Assembly: GCA_016280855.1 (NCBI GenBank)
Contig: JAEEHP010000023.1
Location: 1 to 64,000 of the forward strand
Length of the DNA: 64,000 nt
DNA from: Bacteroidaceae bacterium
Lineage (GTDB): Bacteria > Bacteroidota > Bacteroidia > Bacteroidales > Bacteroidaceae
Direction: 5' to 3'
Shown: one piece after another, positions 26,651 through 35,658 of the stretch
Position numbering within the stretch: the first letter of the stretch is position 1
How the letters are laid out: each line of letters begins with the position of its first letter
Program-made: the position numbers and the translations under genes
Notes under the pieces: model-generated
The model's database searches: none
Seen by the model: only the letters and a program-made list of their open reading frames with translations
What the model was told of the DNA's origin: nothing

Positions 26651-28430
26651 ACCCTTAAACAAGTTCTTGTCCAAACTGCTGTTTCCTGTCGTCGAGGAAC
26701 TGCCCTTCTTCGGTATGTACTGCTTATTGATGAATCACTTCATGATAAGGAGGATATACGGAAAAATCACGATACCTCAGGAATACATCAACACAAGCTA
26801 CTGGAGCATCCTGGCCTCCATGTGCGTCGTTTTCCTGGCAGCATACCTCTTCTCGTGGATCATAGCTCGTAGCGGCAAGACGTGGGTTCGCGTCACGGCC
26901 TATGTCGTCCTGCTCGTCCTGTTCGCCGTCGATATCTTTCTCATCGAACGCTTCGGCATGGCCATCTCGCCGACGATGCTGATCCTGCTTGCGGAGACCA
27001 ACCGGCAGGAGAGTGCGGAGTTCGTGCAAACGTTCATGGGGTGGAACGACAACAAGGCCGTTTATTCCGCCATTTTCCTTGCCATCGCTGCGATAGGCAT
27101 CTTCGAAAAGGCTTATCGCGGCAAGGCGCTTTCGTGGCTGAGGAACAACCTGTTGCGATGGAAGTGGGTGGTCGCGATACTTGCCGTTGGCATACTATGC
27201 AAACTCGGCATAGGCATCGCTTCGTTAGGGACTTACTACAGGATGTTCCAATGCGATGATTCCGATGCGCTGGCGATGTGGTCTGAAGAGAGTCCCTGCG
27301 ACCCGCTCTCGAACACCATCTATGCTTTCTACGGCATCCAGGTGTCGAAGGCAGAAACGAACAGAGCCGTGGAGATCAGCCTCTTACGCGACGAGGCCGT
27401 GCAATGCGACGAGGATTCCATCACCGTGCTATTGGTCATTGGCGAGTCGTATATCAAGCAGCATGCAAGCCTCTACGGCTATGAGCTGAACACTACGCCC
27501 AACCTGTGCCGGGAGCAAGCGCTCGGGAACCTCTACGTGTTCAACGACGTGTGCGCCCCCTTCAATCAGACCACCTTGGTGATGAAGAACCTGTTGAGTT
27601 GCAACAGCATCTCGGACGGCGAATCATGGTCCGCAGCACCTTTCATGCCCAGCGTGTTCGCGCGAGGAGGATTTGACGTGCTCTACTGGGACAATCAAAG
27701 GTCCGAGACGTCAGTATTCGAGTTCACCGTCAACAAATACATTTACAACGAGCATTTCGATTCCATCTATACCGAGACGAATGCGAAGACTGAAAGATAC
27801 GATCAGGACCTGATAGATTCCTTCAAAGCAAGAAAGCACCGTCGGGACGATGCGCCGCAGCTCGTCATGTTCCATCTTTGGGGACAGCACATGAATCCCG
27901 AAGAGAGGTACCCCGACGAAGCACGATTCATCCATTTCACGGAGGACAGCATCCGGAGGAACGAAGCCTATCTGACCCCGGAGAAGCGGCGGACCATAGC
28001 CAACTACGACAACGCCACGCTGTACAACGATATGATCATCGATGAGATCATCACGCTCTACAAGGACAAGAACGCCGTGATGGTCTATCTCGCGGATCAC
28101 GGCGAAGAGGTGTACGACTATCGCGACAATCTCGGACGGCGCTCAGGAGGAATGGACGCGAACATCCTGCGATACCAATACGCGGTACCCTTTATCATCT
28201 GGTGCTCGTCGAAGTACCAGGAGCGTCATCCAGCGCATCTCGAAGCCATCAAGCGAGCCGTGGACAAGCCGTTCATGACCGACAACACCTGTCAAGTACT
28301 TTTCCATCTCGCTGGCGTAAAATCAAGATTCTACAACCCCGAGAGAGATCCGCTAAGCGACGAATACCGAACGCCTAAGCGCCTCGTAAACAGGAATGTT
28401 GACTATGACGACTATGTCAAGAGGCATTGA
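26637..28430 (+). CDS. Phosphoethanolamine transferase-like sulfatase-fold membrane enzyme
   Basis: This protein has several N-terminal membrane helices (about residues 15-200) and a periplasmic alkaline-phosphatase-fold domain. The motif VLLVIGESYIKQHASLYGY near residue 267 places Ser at the position of the metal-bound nucleophile (Thr in EptA). MFHLWGQHMN and LADHGEEVYD supply further metal ligands. It probably adds phosphoethanolamine or a similar group to lipid A or the polysaccharide. I choose the ATG at 26637 (597 residues), since the longer frame from 26535 only adds sequence overlapping the previous gene. Confidence 0.82.
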   Translation: MLSAKPLNKFLSKLLFPVVEELPFFGMYCLLMNHFMIRRIYGKITIPQEYINTSYWSILASMCVVFLAAYLFSWIIARSGKTWVRVTAYVVLLVLFAVDIFLIERFGMAISPTMLILLAETNRQESAEFVQTFMGWNDNKAVYSAIFLAIAAIGIFEKAYRGKALSWLRNNLLRWKWVVAILAVGILCKLGIGIASLGTYYRMFQCDDSDALAMWSEESPCDPLSNTIYAFYGIQVSKAETNRAVEISLLRDEAVQCDEDSITVLLVIGESYIKQHASLYGYELNTTPNLCREQALGNLYVFNDVCAPFNQTTLVMKNLLSCNSISDGESWSAAPFMPSVFARGGFDVLYWDNQRSETSVFEFTVNKYIYNEHFDSIYTETNAKTERYDQDLIDSFKARKHRRDDAPQLVMFHLWGQHMNPEERYPDEARFIHFTEDSIRRNEAYLTPEKRRTIANYDNATLYNDMIIDEIITLYKDKNAVMVYLADHGEEVYDYRDNLGRRSGGMDANILRYQYAVPFIIWCSSKYQERHPAHLEAIKRAVDKPFMTDNTCQVLFHLAGVKSRFYNPERDPLSDEYRTPKRLVNRNVDYDDYVKRH

Positions 28431-28500
28431 CCTGAAATAGCAAACGCTCCTACCAGTCATCATCTTTCGCCGAACATAATTTTTCATCGGAACTTCAACG

Positions 28501-28537
28501 CTATAGTCTCTATAGCTTCTATAGTTCCTATAGCTAT
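28501..28537. repeat. Tandem 9-base array (CTATAGNYY)
   Basis: Four units close to CTATAGTTC lie just before the terminator at the end of the polysaccharide locus. The unit is partly self-complementary. No gene is present in the 160-base gap. Confidence 0.75.
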
Positions 28538-28541
28538 AATC

Positions 28542-28579
28542 CTGCCCCCACCTTCTTGCAAGGTGAGGGGCAGTTTTTT
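28542..28579 (+). terminator. Rho-independent terminator closing the polysaccharide locus
   Basis: A GC-rich stem (28542-28554 with 28560-28573, one bulged base) is followed by six T residues. It acts in the plus direction and lies between the convergent ends of the sulfatase-fold gene and tadA. Confidence 0.85.
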
Positions 28580-28590
28580 ATGCTAAATGC

Positions 28591-29022
28591 CTATCTTCTG
28601 TCGCGGAAGAAGGCGGTCATGAGGGCAGCACATTCGTCGGCGAGGATGCCGGCAGCGACGGCGGTGCGGGGATGAAGGGCGTCGGGCGCGTAGCGATGGA
28701 AGCCGCGTTTGGGGTCGGAGGCTCCATAGACGAGGCGTCCGAGCTGTGCCCAGGCGATGGCTCCGGCACACATCACGCAGGGCTCCACGGTGACGTAGAG
28801 CGTGCAGTCGGTGAGGTACTTGCCGCCGAGCGCTGTGGCAGCTGCCGTGATGGCCTGCATCTCGGCGTGAGCGGTGACGTCGGTGAGGCGTTCGGTGAGG
28901 TTATGGGCACGTGCCACAACGGTGCCTCCAGCCACGACGACAGCGCCGACGGGTATCTCGCCTTCGGCGGCAGCCTGCCGGGCTTCGGACAGGGCGATGC
29001 GCATGAATTGTTCGTCTGTCAT
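28591..29022 (-). CDS. tadA: tRNA-specific adenosine deaminase TadA
   Basis: This 143-residue zinc deaminase converts adenosine to inosine at wobble position 34 of tRNA-Arg(ACG). The zinc and catalytic residues are visible in HAEMQAI (His52, Glu54) and PCVMCAGAI (Cys82, Cys85). The length is typical. Its -7 box (29031-29038) is only 9 bases from the start codon, so the mRNA is nearly leaderless. Upstream lies an ACTTTCA heptamer array. It ends facing the polysaccharide locus. Confidence 0.95.
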   Translation of the reverse strand: MTDEQFMRIALSEARQAAAEGEIPVGAVVVAGGTVVARAHNLTERLTDVTAHAEMQAITAAATALGGKYLTDCTLYVTVEPCVMCAGAIAWAQLGRLVYGASDPKRGFHRYAPDALHPRTAVAAGILADECAALMTAFFRDRR

Positions 29023-29030
29023 TGCGGCGG

Positions 29031-29038
29031 CAAAGATA
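29031..29038 (-). promoter_or_regulatory. -7 box of tadA promoter (TATCTTTG)
   Basis: On the minus strand TATCTTTG is preceded directly by the heptamer array, in a 52-base block identical to the one before the VTC gene. No TTTG lies at the -33 position, which is occupied by repeat units. Confidence 0.75.
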
Positions 29039-29042
29039 ACAA

Positions 29043-29075
29043 AAAGTTGAAAGTTGAAAGTTGAAAGTTGAAAGT
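29043..29075. repeat. Heptamer array (AAAGTTG) abutting the tadA promoter
   Basis: Four AAAGTTG units (ACTTTCA on the transcribed strand of tadA) sit against the -7 box. The 52-base block 29029-29080 recurs exactly at 52328-52379 and with two changes at 43599-43649. The rest of the 247-base tadA-parA gap holds the parA promoter and no gene. Confidence 0.9.
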
Positions 29076-29208
29076 TTTTTCGGTTCTGCGCAAGAAATTA
29101 ACCTTTGTTGTCTTTGAAAAGAGGAAAATCAAAGTAACTTTAAAGTTCTCGAAAGTTGAAAATTACATAAAAAGGCTTAAAAGGGGCGTGTGTTTAAACA
29201 AAAATGCC

Positions 29209-29216
29209 TACCTTTG
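29209..29216 (+). promoter_or_regulatory. -7 box of parA operon promoter (TACCTTTG)
   Basis: A TAnnTTTG match lies 53 bases before parA. No good TTTG is seen 19-20 bases upstream, so the -33 element is weak. Confidence 0.6.
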
Positions 29217-29269
29217 CAAATTATAACGCGTAGGCGTGACTAAACACTAAAAACTCACAAAACTAAGAT

Positions 29270-30037
29270 ATGGGAAAGATTATCGCTTTAGCCAACCAGA
29301 AAGGAGGCGTCGGCAAGACAACGACGGCCATGAATCTGGCAGCGTCGCTGGCCACCTTGGAACAACGCGTGCTGCTGATTGACGCTGACCCGCAGGCCAA
29401 TGCGTCGAGCGGCGTGGGCGTCGATGCGGCACAGGTGGAGACGTCGATCTACGACTGTCTGGTGGGGCAAGCCGACGTCCGCGACACGATCTTCGAGACG
29501 GACGTGCCGGGGCTGGATCTCGTGCCGAGCCACATCGACCTGGTCGGTGCCGAGATAGAGATGCTGAACATGCCGAACCGGGAGCGTGTGATGGCGAGGC
29601 TGCTGCAACCGCTGATGAAGGACTATGACTACATCCTCATCGACTGCTCGCCGTCGTTAGGTCTGATCACGGTGAACGCGCTGACCGCTGCCGACTCGGT
29701 GATTATCCCTGTGCAATGCGAATACTTCGCGTTGGAGGGTATCTCCAAGTTGCTCAATACCATCAGGATCATCAAGCAGAAGCTGAACCCTCGGCTGGAG
29801 ATCGAAGGTTTCCTGCTGACGATGTTCGACTCGCGCCTCCGCCTGTCCAATCAGGTGCGCGACGATGTGAAGCGCCACTTCCAGGAGCTGGTGTTCAACA
29901 CGGTGATCAACCGCAACGTGAAGCTGGCCGAAGCACCAGGCCACGGCATCCCCGCCATTCTCTACGACGCCGACAGCGTCGGAGCGCGCAACTACATCGA
30001 GCTGGCTCAGGAAATCATGAGCAAGAATAACAAATGA
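29270..30037 (+). CDS. parA: Chromosome partitioning ATPase ParA (Soj)
   Basis: This 255-residue P-loop ATPase segregates the replication origin region with ParB. It has the deviant Walker A KGGVGKTT (residues 11-18), Walker A' [13 protein letters not shown] and Walker [13 protein letters not shown]. The length matches chromosomal Soj. It heads the conserved Bacteroidetes cluster parA-parB-DUF5683-transglycosylase-rel, with a TACCTTTG promoter upstream. The gap to parB is filled by a repeat array. Confidence 0.95.
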   Translation: MGKIIALANQKGGVGKTTTAMNLAASLATLEQRVLLIDADPQANASSGVGVDAAQVETSIYDCLVGQADVRDTIFETDVPGLDLVPSHIDLVGAEIEMLNMPNRERVMARLLQPLMKDYDYILIDCSPSLGLITVNALTAADSVIIPVQCEYFALEGISKLLNTIRIIKQKLNPRLEIEGFLLTMFDSRLRLSNQVRDDVKRHFQELVFNTVINRNVKLAEAPGHGIPAILYDADSVGARNYIELAQEIMSKNNK

Positions 30038-30091
30038 TGAATGATGAATGATGAATGACGAATTGTCAAATTGTAAATTGTCAAATTGTCC
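30036..30091. repeat. Tandem repeat array between parA and parB
   Basis: ATGATGA-type units change to AAATTGTC-type units. The array starts at the parA stop and ends 10 bases before the parB ATG. Confidence 0.85.
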
Positions 30092-30100
30092 AATAACCTC

Positions 30101-30994
30101 ATGGCACCACATAAGAAATTTCCGGCATTAGGCCGCGGTCTGGACGCTCTGATTCAGACCGATGACATCAAGACCGAAGGCTCGTCGAGCATCAACGAGG
30201 TCGAGCTGTCGCTGATTCACCCGAACCCTAACCAGCCGCGTCGCGAGTTCGATGCGGAGGCCTTGCAGGAGCTGGCTGACAGCATCCGCGAGATCGGTAT
30301 CGTGCAACCCGTGACGCTGCGCCAGATGGACGACGGCACCTACGAGATCATCGCCGGCGAGCGCCGCTGGCGCGCTTCGCAGATGGCTGGCCTCAAGACC
30401 ATCCCCGCCTACATCCGCACGGTGGGCGACGAGAATGTCATGGAGATGGCACTCGTCGAGAATATCCAGCGACAGGACTTGAACGCGCTGGAGATCGCCC
30501 TGGCCTACCAGCAACTCATCGAACAGTACGGCATGACACAGGACAAGTTGAGCGAGCGCGTAGGCAAGAAACGCGCCACCGTGACCAACTACCTGCGATT
30601 GCTGAAACTGCCCGCAAGCATACAGCTGGCACTCCAGAACCGCGAGCTCGACATGGGTCACGCCCGTGCGTTGCTGACGCTGGACAACCCGGCGCTACAG
30701 CTGAAAGTGTTCAAACAGGTTCAGAACGAGCACCTCAGCGTGCGTCGCGTGGAGGAACTGGTGAAGAAGCTGTCCGAAGGCGAGAGCGTCAGCGTCGGCG
30801 GCAAGCAGCTGCGACCACGCAACGCCACCCTCAGCCGCGAGTATGCCCTGCTGCGCGACAGCCTCTCGGAGTGCTTCAAGACGAAGGTGCAGTTCACGTG
30901 TTCCGATAAAGGCAAAGGCAAGATCACCATTCCCTTCGCCAACGAGGAGGAAATGGAACGCATCGTAACCCTGCTGGATAAGCTCAAGAATTAA
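30101..30994 (+). CDS. parB: Chromosome partitioning protein ParB (Spo0J)
   Basis: ParB is the CTP-dependent clamp that loads on parS sites near the origin. The ATG at 30101 gives 297 residues starting MAPHKKFPALGRGLDALIQ, the usual ParB N-terminus. A TTG five codons earlier lies in the repeat and is less likely. The CTPase motif GERRWRASQMAG (about residues 86-97), the helix-turn-helix region (MTQDKLSERVGKKRATVTNYLRLLKL) and a C-terminal dimerisation domain are visible. No parS site was recognised in the window. Confidence 0.95.
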   Translation: MAPHKKFPALGRGLDALIQTDDIKTEGSSSINEVELSLIHPNPNQPRREFDAEALQELADSIREIGIVQPVTLRQMDDGTYEIIAGERRWRASQMAGLKTIPAYIRTVGDENVMEMALVENIQRQDLNALEIALAYQQLIEQYGMTQDKLSERVGKKRATVTNYLRLLKLPASIQLALQNRELDMGHARALLTLDNPALQLKVFKQVQNEHLSVRRVEELVKKLSEGESVSVGGKQLRPRNATLSREYALLRDSLSECFKTKVQFTCSDKGKGKITIPFANEEEMERIVTLLDKLKN

Positions 30995-31006
30995 TCGCTT
31001 TCAACA

Positions 31007-31768
31007 TTGAACTTCAAGAGCTCCATAGCACAGTTGATCGTAGCAGCCATCATCGCGATAGCTGCTGTGCCTTGTCGCGGTGCAGCCTTGCAGCCGGACA
31101 GCCTCACGCAGGTCAAGCCCTTCATGGCGGACTCGACGATGGTCCTCGTGGCGGACTCGACACAAATGCTCGTGGCAGACTCCGCGGTGGTACTCGTGAC
31201 GGATTCTGCTCAGGCGGCGAAAATCGACAGCCTGGCCTCGAGGATCGGCGCTATGCTGAAGCCGCCATTCAAGCCCGATCCCACCCGCGCGTTGTGGCTC
31301 AGCCTCGTGCTCCCCGGTGCCGGACAGATCTACAACCACAAATACTGGAAACTACCCATCGTGTACGGCGGCTTCCTCGGCTGTGTCTATGCCCTGAACT
31401 GGAACGGCCAGATGCTGAGCGACTACTCGCAGGCCTACCTCGACATCATGGACAACGACCCCAACACGAAGTCCTACGAGAAGATGCTGCCGCTGAACTA
31501 CAGCATCGCCGGACGCGAGGAGCAGTTCAAAGAGATCTTCAAGAACAAGAAGAACTACTACCGCAAATACCGCGACATGAGCATTATGGCCTTTGCCGCC
31601 GTGTATGCGCTGGCCGTCATCGATGCCTACGTCGATGCCGAGCTCTCGAGCTTCGACATCTCGGAAGACCTCTCGCTGCAGGTGCAGCCCACGCTGATAA
31701 AACCCATTCAACAGACATCCGATTGGCGACACCACGGCCTGGGGCTGTCGGTTTGCCTAAGATACTGA
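31007..31768 (+). CDS. DUF5683 domain membrane protein with internal repeats
   Basis: The 253-residue protein has a signal peptide (QLIVAAIIAIAAVPCRGA), a repeat region at about residues 40-66 in which ADST-x-x-L-V units recur three to four times, and a DUF5683 domain (PDPTRALWLSLVLPGAGQIYNHKYWKLPIVYGGFLGCVYALNWN) with hydrophobic segments. The start is a TTG at 31007, chosen because it gives a full signal peptide. DUF5683 has no known function, but it lies between ParB and a lytic transglycosylase in many Bacteroidetes, suggesting an envelope role. Confidence 0.8.
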   Translation: MNFKSSIAQLIVAAIIAIAAVPCRGAALQPDSLTQVKPFMADSTMVLVADSTQMLVADSAVVLVTDSAQAAKIDSLASRIGAMLKPPFKPDPTRALWLSLVLPGAGQIYNHKYWKLPIVYGGFLGCVYALNWNGQMLSDYSQAYLDIMDNDPNTKSYEKMLPLNYSIAGREEQFKEIFKNKKNYYRKYRDMSIMAFAAVYALAVIDAYVDAELSSFDISEDLSLQVQPTLIKPIQQTSDWRHHGLGLSVCLRY

Positions 31769-31888
<120 letters not shown>

Positions 31889-31892
31889 TAAC

Positions 31893-33269
31893 ATGCGTCA
31901 GACACCACTTATTATCTTTTTACTGCTGTTTATCACCAACGTAGCTTACGCCCAAGACGTCTATGACGAGGATGAAGACGACGACATCGAAGTCCTCGAC
32001 GAAGACGAGGACGAGGACGAGGAGGACGAGGATGACGAAGACGAGGATGACAACGACGACGGCGAGATAGCGATGCCCGAGGGCATGACGACAGAACTCG
32101 ACCGCCTGCTCATGGAATGGAACAACAAGAGCTACCTCATCCCAGAAGGCGACTGCGAGACAGGCGAGAATCCCGAATTCGACAAGGAGACCTATATCCA
32201 TCGCCTGCAACGCCTGCCCAACGTCATCGAGATGCCCTACAACGACGTCGTGCGCTCGATGATCGATGCCTACACGGGACGGCTGCGGCGTACGGTAAGC
32301 ATCATGCTGGGAGCCAGCAATTTCTATACGCCCATCTTCGAGGAAGCCCTCGAGGCCTATCAGCTGCCGCTGGAGCTGAAATACCTGCCCGTCATTGAAT
32401 CGGCATTGAACCCGACGGCCGTCAGCCGAGCCGGCGCCGTAGGGTTGTGGCAGTTCATGATCACGACGGGCAAGCAGTACGGCTTGGAAGTGACCAGCCT
32501 CATCGACGAGCGCAAGGACCCGATCAAGGCCAGCTACGCCGCAGCCCGTTACCTCAAAGACCTATACGACATCTTCGGCGACTGGACCCTCGCCATCGCC
32601 TCCTACAACTGCGGTCCGAATAATGTGCGCAAGGCCATCACACGTGCCAACGGCGAGCGCGACTATTGGAAGATCTATCCCTACCTGCCGCGTGAGACCC
32701 GCGGCTATGTGCCTGCCTTCATCGCCGCCAACTACGTGATGAACTACTACTGCGACCACAATATCTGTCCTGCCGGGACGCAGCTGCCCGCAGCCACCGA
32801 CACGGTGCGCCTGAACCGCAACCTGCACATGGATCAGATCGTGGCGATGTGCAATGTCCCCGAAGAAGAGGTGAAGGCGCTGAACCCGCAGTACCGCACA
32901 CCCCTCATCCCGGGTGAGAGCCACACCTGCACCCTGCGCCTGCCGCAGATGGCAATGAACGCTTTCATCGAAGCGGGCGACAGCATCTACAACTACCGCG
33001 CCACAGAGCTCCTGACGAGCCGCAAGGAGATCGAGATTGCCAAGGACGAACCGGCACCGAGCAAGGTGAGCAAGGGACGCAAAGGCAAACGGTCGCGTGC
33101 GGCACGCAGCTCACGCAGCTCACGAGGAGGACGCAGCGTCACCGTCCGCAGGGGCGACAACCTCGGCGCCATAGCACGGCGCAACGGCACCACCGTGGCC
33201 AAGCTGCGCCGTCTCAACGGCATCCGCGGCAATAATATCCGTGCGGGTCAGAAATTGAGAGTAAAATAA
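31893..33269 (+). CDS. Membrane-bound lytic transglycosylase, MltD-like
   Basis: This 458-residue periplasmic or outer-membrane enzyme cleaves peptidoglycan glycan strands. After a signal peptide (LIIFLLLFITNVAYA) comes a very acidic stretch of about 40 residues (21-60, almost all Asp/Glu). The GH23 domain has the catalytic Glu in VIESALNP (about residue 169), GAVGLWQFM and ASYNCGPNNV. A basic linker (KGRKGKRSRAARSSRSSRGG) leads to a C-terminal LysM domain (VRRGDNLGAIARRNGTT...). The acidic and basic tracts are stronger than usual. Confidence 0.92.
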   Translation: MRQTPLIIFLLLFITNVAYAQDVYDEDEDDDIEVLDEDEDEDEEDEDDEDEDDNDDGEIAMPEGMTTELDRLLMEWNNKSYLIPEGDCETGENPEFDKETYIHRLQRLPNVIEMPYNDVVRSMIDAYTGRLRRTVSIMLGASNFYTPIFEEALEAYQLPLELKYLPVIESALNPTAVSRAGAVGLWQFMITTGKQYGLEVTSLIDERKDPIKASYAAARYLKDLYDIFGDWTLAIASYNCGPNNVRKAITRANGERDYWKIYPYLPRETRGYVPAFIAANYVMNYYCDHNICPAGTQLPAATDTVRLNRNLHMDQIVAMCNVPEEEVKALNPQYRTPLIPGESHTCTLRLPQMAMNAFIEAGDSIYNYRATELLTSRKEIEIAKDEPAPSKVSKGRKGKRSRAARSSRSSRGGRSVTVRRGDNLGAIARRNGTTVAKLRRLNGIRGNNIRAGQKLRVK

Positions 33270-33297
33270 CCTGTTCAACGAGAAAAACGTTTCGACC

Positions 33298-35619
33298 ATG
33301 GCAGAACAAGACAACAATCAGCTTCATCCGACTACGCCCCAATCGTCCGAGGCGCAGGGAGGCGTGACGGCGACTTCCGCCGACGACACCATGGTGCAGG
33401 AGGCGTTCCAGCATCTCATTGACACCTATCTGGCATCGCCGCACCGCAAGAAGACCGATATCATCACGAAGGCTTTCAACTTCGCCAAGCAAGCCCACAA
33501 AGGCGTGCGCCGCCTCTCCGGAGAGCCCTATATCATGCATCCGCTGGCCGTAGCGCAGATCGTCTGCGGCGAGATCGGCCTCGGGTCCACGAGTATCTGC
33601 GCCGCCCTGCTCCACGATGTCGTGGAGGATACGGAATACACGGCAGAGGACATCAGCAATATCTTCGGCGAGAAGATAGCGCAGATCGTTGACGGGCTGA
33701 CGAAGATCTCCGGCGGCATCTTCGGCGACAAAGCCTCCGCGCAGGCCGAGTCGTTCAAGAAGCTGTTGCTGACGATGAGCGACGACATACGCGTCATCCT
33801 TATCAAGATCAGCGACCGCCTGCATAACATGCGAACCCTCGGATCGCAACCGCCGCACAAGCAGTACAAGATTGCCGGCGAAACGCTTTACATCTACGCG
33901 CCCCTGGCCAACCGTCTCGGCCTGAACCTGATCAAGGAGGAGCTGGAAGACCTCAGCTTCCGCTACGAGCAGCCTGAGACCCACGACCGGATATGCCAAC
34001 AGCTCGAGGAGATACGTCCGCATCTGGATGAATCGTTCCGCACGTTCATCCTCCCCATACGTCAGAAGCTCGACAAACTCGGCTTCACCTACGACATCAA
34101 GGCACGCATCAAACGACCGTTCAGCATCTGGATGAAGATGCAGAACAAACACGTCGGCTTCGAAGAGATCTACGACCTGCTGGCCGTGCGCATCATCTTC
34201 GACCCGAAGAGCGAGGAAACGGAGATCGCCGACTGCTTCCAGATCTTTGCCGCATGCACCACCATCTATCGCGCCCACCCCGACCGCTTCCGCGACTGGC
34301 TCACCAACCCCAAGAGCAACGGCTACCAAGCCCTGCACACCACCCTCATGAGCCCACAGGGACGATGGATTGAACTGCAGATACGCTCGCGCCGCATGGA
34401 CGATATGGCAGAACGCGGGTTTGCTGCACACTGGAAATACAAAGAAGGCGAGAAGGACACCAACGCCAGCGAAACGGAACTCGACAAATGGCTCGCCACC
34501 ATCAAGGAACTGCTCGACGACCCGCAGCCCTCGGCCATGGACTTCCTCTCGACGATCAAGCTGAACCTCTACTCCTCGGAGATCCTCGTCATCACGCCCA
34601 AGGGTGAATTCAAGACGATGCCCGCAGGATGCACCGTGCTCGATTTCGCTTTCAGCATCCACTCGGAGTTGGGAACAAAATGCATCGGCGCTAAGGTGAA
34701 TCACCAGCTTGTGCCAGCCAACTACCAGCTCAAGAGCGGCGACCAGGTGGAGATCCTGAGCTCCAACGCGGCTCGGGTCACCGAGGACTGGCTCAACATA
34801 GCCACCACCGCCAAGGCCAAGAACAAAATCGCGGCCATCCTGCGCAAGCAACGCCGCAAGCAACAGAAGGACGGCGAGGACCTGCTCGAGGAATGGAGCA
34901 TTCAACACGAGGTGGTGGTCAACAGTCTCGTCATGGACCGCCTCTGCGAAGCACACGATATCGGAGCACGCGAAGACCTGCTCGTGGCCATCGGTGCCGG
35001 GCAGATCGTCCTCGACGACAACGACTATCAGGCCGTGACGCAGCCCGTCGAAGAGGCGAAGACACAGAGCCGCAAGGGGTGGAAACGCTTTGTGTCGTTT
35101 CTCAAGAACAAAGACAAAAACGCGGCTGCGACCGAAAGCGCCACGAAACCCGCCCTGCCGGCCATCGACCGCAAGAAACCGCTCTACCTCAACGAGGAGA
35201 ACATATCGCGCGTGACGATGTGCCCCGAATGCAATCCCATTCCCGGCGATGAAGTCTTGGGCTACTACGACGACCAGAACCGCGTCATCGTCCACAAGCG
35301 CCGCTGCCCCATCGCCGACCGCCTGAAGAACGTCGATGGCAACCACATCATCGCCGTCTTCTGGGACACCCACAAGAAGCTACACTTCGCAGCGATGCTA
35401 CATCTCGAAGGCATCGACCGCGTAGGCATCATCAAGAGCTTGACCGATGTCATCACCGAACAGCTCAACGTCAACGTACGTCAGTTCTCCATCGCCGCCA
35501 ACAACGGCATCTTCCAAGGCGACATCGAGCTCAGCGTCCACGACACCGAAGACCTCAACAACATCATCAAGAACCTGAAGAAAATCGATGGCATCGAAGA
35601 GGTCACACGCATCAACTGA
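33298..35619 (+). CDS. rel: Bifunctional (p)ppGpp synthetase/hydrolase (Rel/SpoT)
   Basis: The 773-residue stringent-response enzyme has all domains: HD hydrolase with HDVVEDT (about residues 106-112), synthetase with VGFEEIYDLLAVRIIF and SNGYQALHTTL (about 340-350), TGS (VITPKGEFKTMPAGCTVLDFAF, about 430-450), a zinc-finger-like region (TMCPECNPIPGD) and a C-terminal ACT domain. Both catalytic centres look intact. It follows the transglycosylase by 28 bases in the parA cluster. In many Bacteroidetes this is one of two Rel/SpoT genes. Confidence 0.95.
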   Translation: MAEQDNNQLHPTTPQSSEAQGGVTATSADDTMVQEAFQHLIDTYLASPHRKKTDIITKAFNFAKQAHKGVRRLSGEPYIMHPLAVAQIVCGEIGLGSTSICAALLHDVVEDTEYTAEDISNIFGEKIAQIVDGLTKISGGIFGDKASAQAESFKKLLLTMSDDIRVILIKISDRLHNMRTLGSQPPHKQYKIAGETLYIYAPLANRLGLNLIKEELEDLSFRYEQPETHDRICQQLEEIRPHLDESFRTFILPIRQKLDKLGFTYDIKARIKRPFSIWMKMQNKHVGFEEIYDLLAVRIIFDPKSEETEIADCFQIFAACTTIYRAHPDRFRDWLTNPKSNGYQALHTTLMSPQGRWIELQIRSRRMDDMAERGFAAHWKYKEGEKDTNASETELDKWLATIKELLDDPQPSAMDFLSTIKLNLYSSEILVITPKGEFKTMPAGCTVLDFAFSIHSELGTKCIGAKVNHQLVPANYQLKSGDQVEILSSNAARVTEDWLNIATTAKAKNKIAAILRKQRRKQQKDGEDLLEEWSIQHEVVVNSLVMDRLCEAHDIGAREDLLVAIGAGQIVLDDNDYQAVTQPVEEAKTQSRKGWKRFVSFLKNKDKNAAATESATKPALPAIDRKKPLYLNEENISRVTMCPECNPIPGDEVLGYYDDQNRVIVHKRRCPIADRLKNVDGNHIIAVFWDTHKKLHFAAMLHLEGIDRVGIIKSLTDVITEQLNVNVRQFSIAANNGIFQGDIELSVHDTEDLNNIIKNLKKIDGIEEVTRIN

Positions 35620-35658
35620 CAATCATCCAAGGAAATCAATATTCACTTCACCTACACT

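Noticed and set aside
33214-35373. 719-codon open frame on the minus strand
   Set aside because: It is antisense to rel, which has all domains of the family; the frame stays open due to G/C-rich codon use.
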